From Thermoplasmata archaeon (GTDB taxonomy: Archaea > Thermoplasmatota > Thermoplasmata > Thermoplasmatales > Thermoplasmataceae): DNA of 6,661 nucleotides. Made by a program: the position numbers and the translations under genes. Each line of letters opens with the position of its first letter. Within the stretch, counting starts at the first letter, position 1. The stretch is taken from assembly GCA_021850745.1 (NCBI GenBank), contig JAJZKX010000103.1, positions 1 to 6,661 on the forward strand. Direction: 5' to 3'. The notes below the pieces were generated by a model. That model was not told where the DNA came from and did not search any database. It was given only the letters and a program-made list of their open reading frames with translations. This document shows, in pieces, positions 6,401 through 6,661 of the stretch.

Positions 6401-6661
6401 GTATTTTACTGTGCGAGAGATAGTTGGGTATATACACATTAGACAGCGGTATTCCATGATCCTTTGAGTACTGGACTACCTGATTATACATCTGCATTCT
6501 CTGCGAGAGAGAAGGTGCCGATGAAAGTCCAGCAGCTACAGAACTTGTTGTTTTGGCTGGCTGCTGACCCAGAGCTGACGATCCCGTCACACTTGGCGAT
6601 GCTGAAATAATGATTGGAGGACCAGGAGGGGGAAGCACAGCAGTCATAAACGGCATAAACG
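3477..6661 (-). CDS. thermopsin-family (A5) surface protease, membrane-anchored; 5' end missing or altered
   Basis: Extracellular acid protease homologue of thermopsin (peptidase family A5), probably digesting protein outside the cell. Numbering here is from the first in-window Met (6656), for 1059 residues. A Ser/Thr/Ala-rich stretch (19-50) leads to the thermopsin domain (about 52-400), with PAPMGIGDYG (98-107), DNVWNFS (186-192), GNYDEVIFN (276-284), DAEIMIGGPGGGS (316-328) and GSETGETS (361-368). A linker (about 400-495) and GTVKNPYIIN (504-513) lead into Asn-rich segments resembling a NosD-type beta-helix (about 535-770). Three Ig-like repeats follow (793-1018), then a Pro/Ser/Thr linker and a C-terminal membrane helix (about 1031-1055) ending in RKKP. 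There are over 30 N-x-S/T sequons and only two Cys (C718, C849). The first 17 or so residues are an inverted copy of the gene's own motif region, so the true start and signal peptide are not visible. The frame is open to the window edge. Confidence 0.88.
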   Translation of the reverse strand, partial: FMPFMTAVLPPPGPPIIISASPSVTGSSALGQQPAKTTSSVAAGLSSAPSLSQRMQMYNQVVQYSKDHGIPLSNVYIPNYLSHSKILGGHVTPGYAISPAPMGIGDYGLMNKSGQIVTYNYTTQSFEAALSINQLNNFYLAANDAHSVTFQLNAVLNNVGLFGTPSQMWTQNVIVYSSRTHQLTFEDNVWNFSSPATYLTTNAINYSSAVQNGKGATGGGFHYGYSQSFNMSYPFTVDLYLNTSVTATGNSVVWYNYTIVSGYINATTGASKGKISGNYDEVIFNSTYGQPASYSAPHPHYLVSGTQLTPTGFIPYDAEIMIGGPGGGSTAVINGINGTMNLMNYNGTASKYQNVRAAYDIGSETGETSVGVDVHNAGATAYLSSGPGLVYGLWNNTYSWSKKTVTTSTTSGSSTYMFLNNNLTMINQGIYAWAPLTKATSTFYLPSSTYLYDALQNYHIPIMEQVLGSSTDLTTMTKMNSVGIYTPIMITNNSQLKAMANSGAGTVKNPYIINASSSTGMNPLFGALNDYEFPTFPGLLIMNTSDYVVVNDMAMPVTYTGFNALLINFYNNVVGLNQPLANEMQLQIYNSSNVSVTNSSNVNVWFSGEFYPYFYDGAFEIWNSTNIQIYNNSFVSWGSAITVYNPSAIKANITIFNNEFMGLSVANTLTPAQTAGLGYSFDFGSQQVGIQLFSSYDHVYRNAFVTQTPVMSVDFNIYCGDVPVVAYGNDSFNTTSAIATSMNGWNLTGPLGTFMMNSTDLGNYWWNYNGAGSYNDSGMITTGTDYEPIVFPNAANITFSASGAQGQFMVSFGGLLQNGAAGSPATYMDIPAGTYYYSYEYVNAFSEASCTLGVAVLSPGSTTTVLAASTYVHLSFTETGLASGVTWTVNVNGMTMTGNTTTQSMGVTPGVYTYQVVGISGYTTVDETNTINVASNTAVNIAFTSTTYTLNFTESGLSNGTLWTVTIGGTTYKTHNASQSVNLPAGTYSFSTGNVSGYTSSSVSGKIIVNGNAQFVIKYTPIPSTPAPSNTFAYELLGAGLVGGLVVGAGLSMVFFRKKP
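3492..3566 (-). other. C-terminal membrane anchor segment
   Basis: Encodes about 25 residues of small and hydrophobic amino acids (Gly, Ala, Leu, Val, Phe) after a Pro/Ser/Thr-rich linker, closed by Arg-Lys-Lys-Pro at the extreme C-terminus. This is the usual stop-transfer anchor: it leaves the large N-terminal part outside the cell and a tiny basic tail inside. Confidence 0.8.
3603..4280 (-). repeat. three Ig-like protein repeats of about 76 residues
   Basis: The units are encoded at 4053-4280, 3825-4052 and 3603-3824 (residues 793-868, 869-944 and 945-1018). The two C-terminal units are clear: each begins with a FTE(T/S)GL motif, continues with a TWTV or LWTV strand, then PGVYTY or PAGTYSF, and ends near SGYT. 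The first unit is degenerate but keeps ITFSASG, IPAGTYYYSY and the same spacing (phenylalanines at 798, 875 and 951). They probably form beta-sandwich stalk domains that hold the protease away from the membrane. Confidence 0.75.
4347..5150 (-). other. probable NosD-like parallel beta-helix region
   Basis: Encodes residues about 503-770 of the thermopsin-like protein. It opens with GTVKNPYIIN, a segment that often precedes right-handed beta-helix (NosD/CASH) repeats in archaeal surface proteins. It then shows recurrent Asn-rich turns separated by short hydrophobic strands, such as IYNSSNVSVTNSSNVNVWF, WNSTNIQIYNNSF and ITIFNNEF. Repeats of this kind usually bind carbohydrate or act as a rigid spacer. 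The repeat register is irregular, so the borders are approximate. Confidence 0.55.
5648..5711 (-). repeat. inverted repeat, internal arm (thermopsin GGPGGGS motif)
   Basis: Internal copy of a 64-base inverted repeat, inside the coding sequence for DAEIMIGGPGGGS and the following STAVINGIN-like residues of the thermopsin domain. The exact match with the window end covers 5648-5705; one mismatch at 5706 is followed by five further matching bases (5707-5711). Beyond 5711 the similarity stops abruptly. This arm is in frame with a conserved family motif and is clearly the native copy. Confidence 0.9.
6598..6661 (+). repeat. inverted repeat, terminal arm (antisense to the host ORF)
   Basis: Reading the plus strand from 6598 to the window edge gives DAEIMIGGPGGGS and then TAVINGIN, the thermopsin motif in the opposite orientation to the gene it interrupts. 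The last 58 bases match the reverse complement of 5648-5705 exactly. Position 6603 (T instead of A) is a third-codon-position change that keeps Ala. Upstream in this plus-strand frame there is a TGA at 6565 and no recognisable thermopsin sequence. The arm is therefore a fragment, either an assembly or amplification fold-back or the edge of a duplicated segment. Confidence 0.9.

Noticed and set aside
6403..6515. Short TGCGAGAGA direct repeat inside the thermopsin-like gene
   Set aside because: The two 9-base copies fall in different codon phases and encode unrelated residues, so this is probably chance.

Overview
This window looks archaeal, most likely from an acid-loving, wall-less member of the Thermoplasmatales or a close relative. 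It carries the small subunit of the archaea-specific DNA polymerase D, a family 4 (Fe-S) uracil-DNA glycosylase, and a giant membrane-anchored thermopsin-type surface protease. TATA-like boxes lie about 24-26 bases ahead of start codons that lack a Shine-Dalgarno site, as in leaderless archaeal transcripts. The genus cannot be fixed from the sequence alone.

Layout from left to right. Bases 1-113 are an AT-rich non-coding stretch with a promoter for a small, helical, methionine-rich protein of unknown function (114-455, +). Twelve bases later, and convergent with it, ends the PolD small subunit DP1 (468-1877, -). A 104-base divergent intergenic region holds one TATA-like box for DP1 and one for a rightward pair: an EamA-type membrane transporter with a TTG start (1982-2875) and the uracil-DNA glycosylase (2859-3416). 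The glycosylase overlaps the transporter by 17 bases and has its own Shine-Dalgarno site. A 60-base A-rich spacer, which reads as T-tracts on the minus strand, separates this operon from the convergent thermopsin-family gene. That gene fills the rest of the window (3477 to the right edge, -).

Two DNA-maintenance genes (DP1 and the glycosylase) lie close together around the transporter. The thermopsin-like protein is a separate, secreted function. In order it has a thermopsin catalytic domain, a probable NosD-like right-handed beta-helix, three Ig-like repeats of about 76 residues, and a C-terminal membrane anchor, with more than 30 possible N-glycosylation sites.

The most notable observation is at the right edge. 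The last 58 bases are an exact inverted copy of 5648-5705, which encodes the thermopsin GGPGGGS motif. The match extends to 64 bases with one synonymous mismatch. The apparent N-terminus of the thermopsin ORF (about 17 residues) is therefore antisense to its own conserved motif and is not a real signal peptide. This is either a fold-back or misassembly at a contig end, or a real inverted paralogous segment that could support rearrangement between thermopsin genes. I did not find CRISPR arrays, tRNA or rRNA genes, or transposases.
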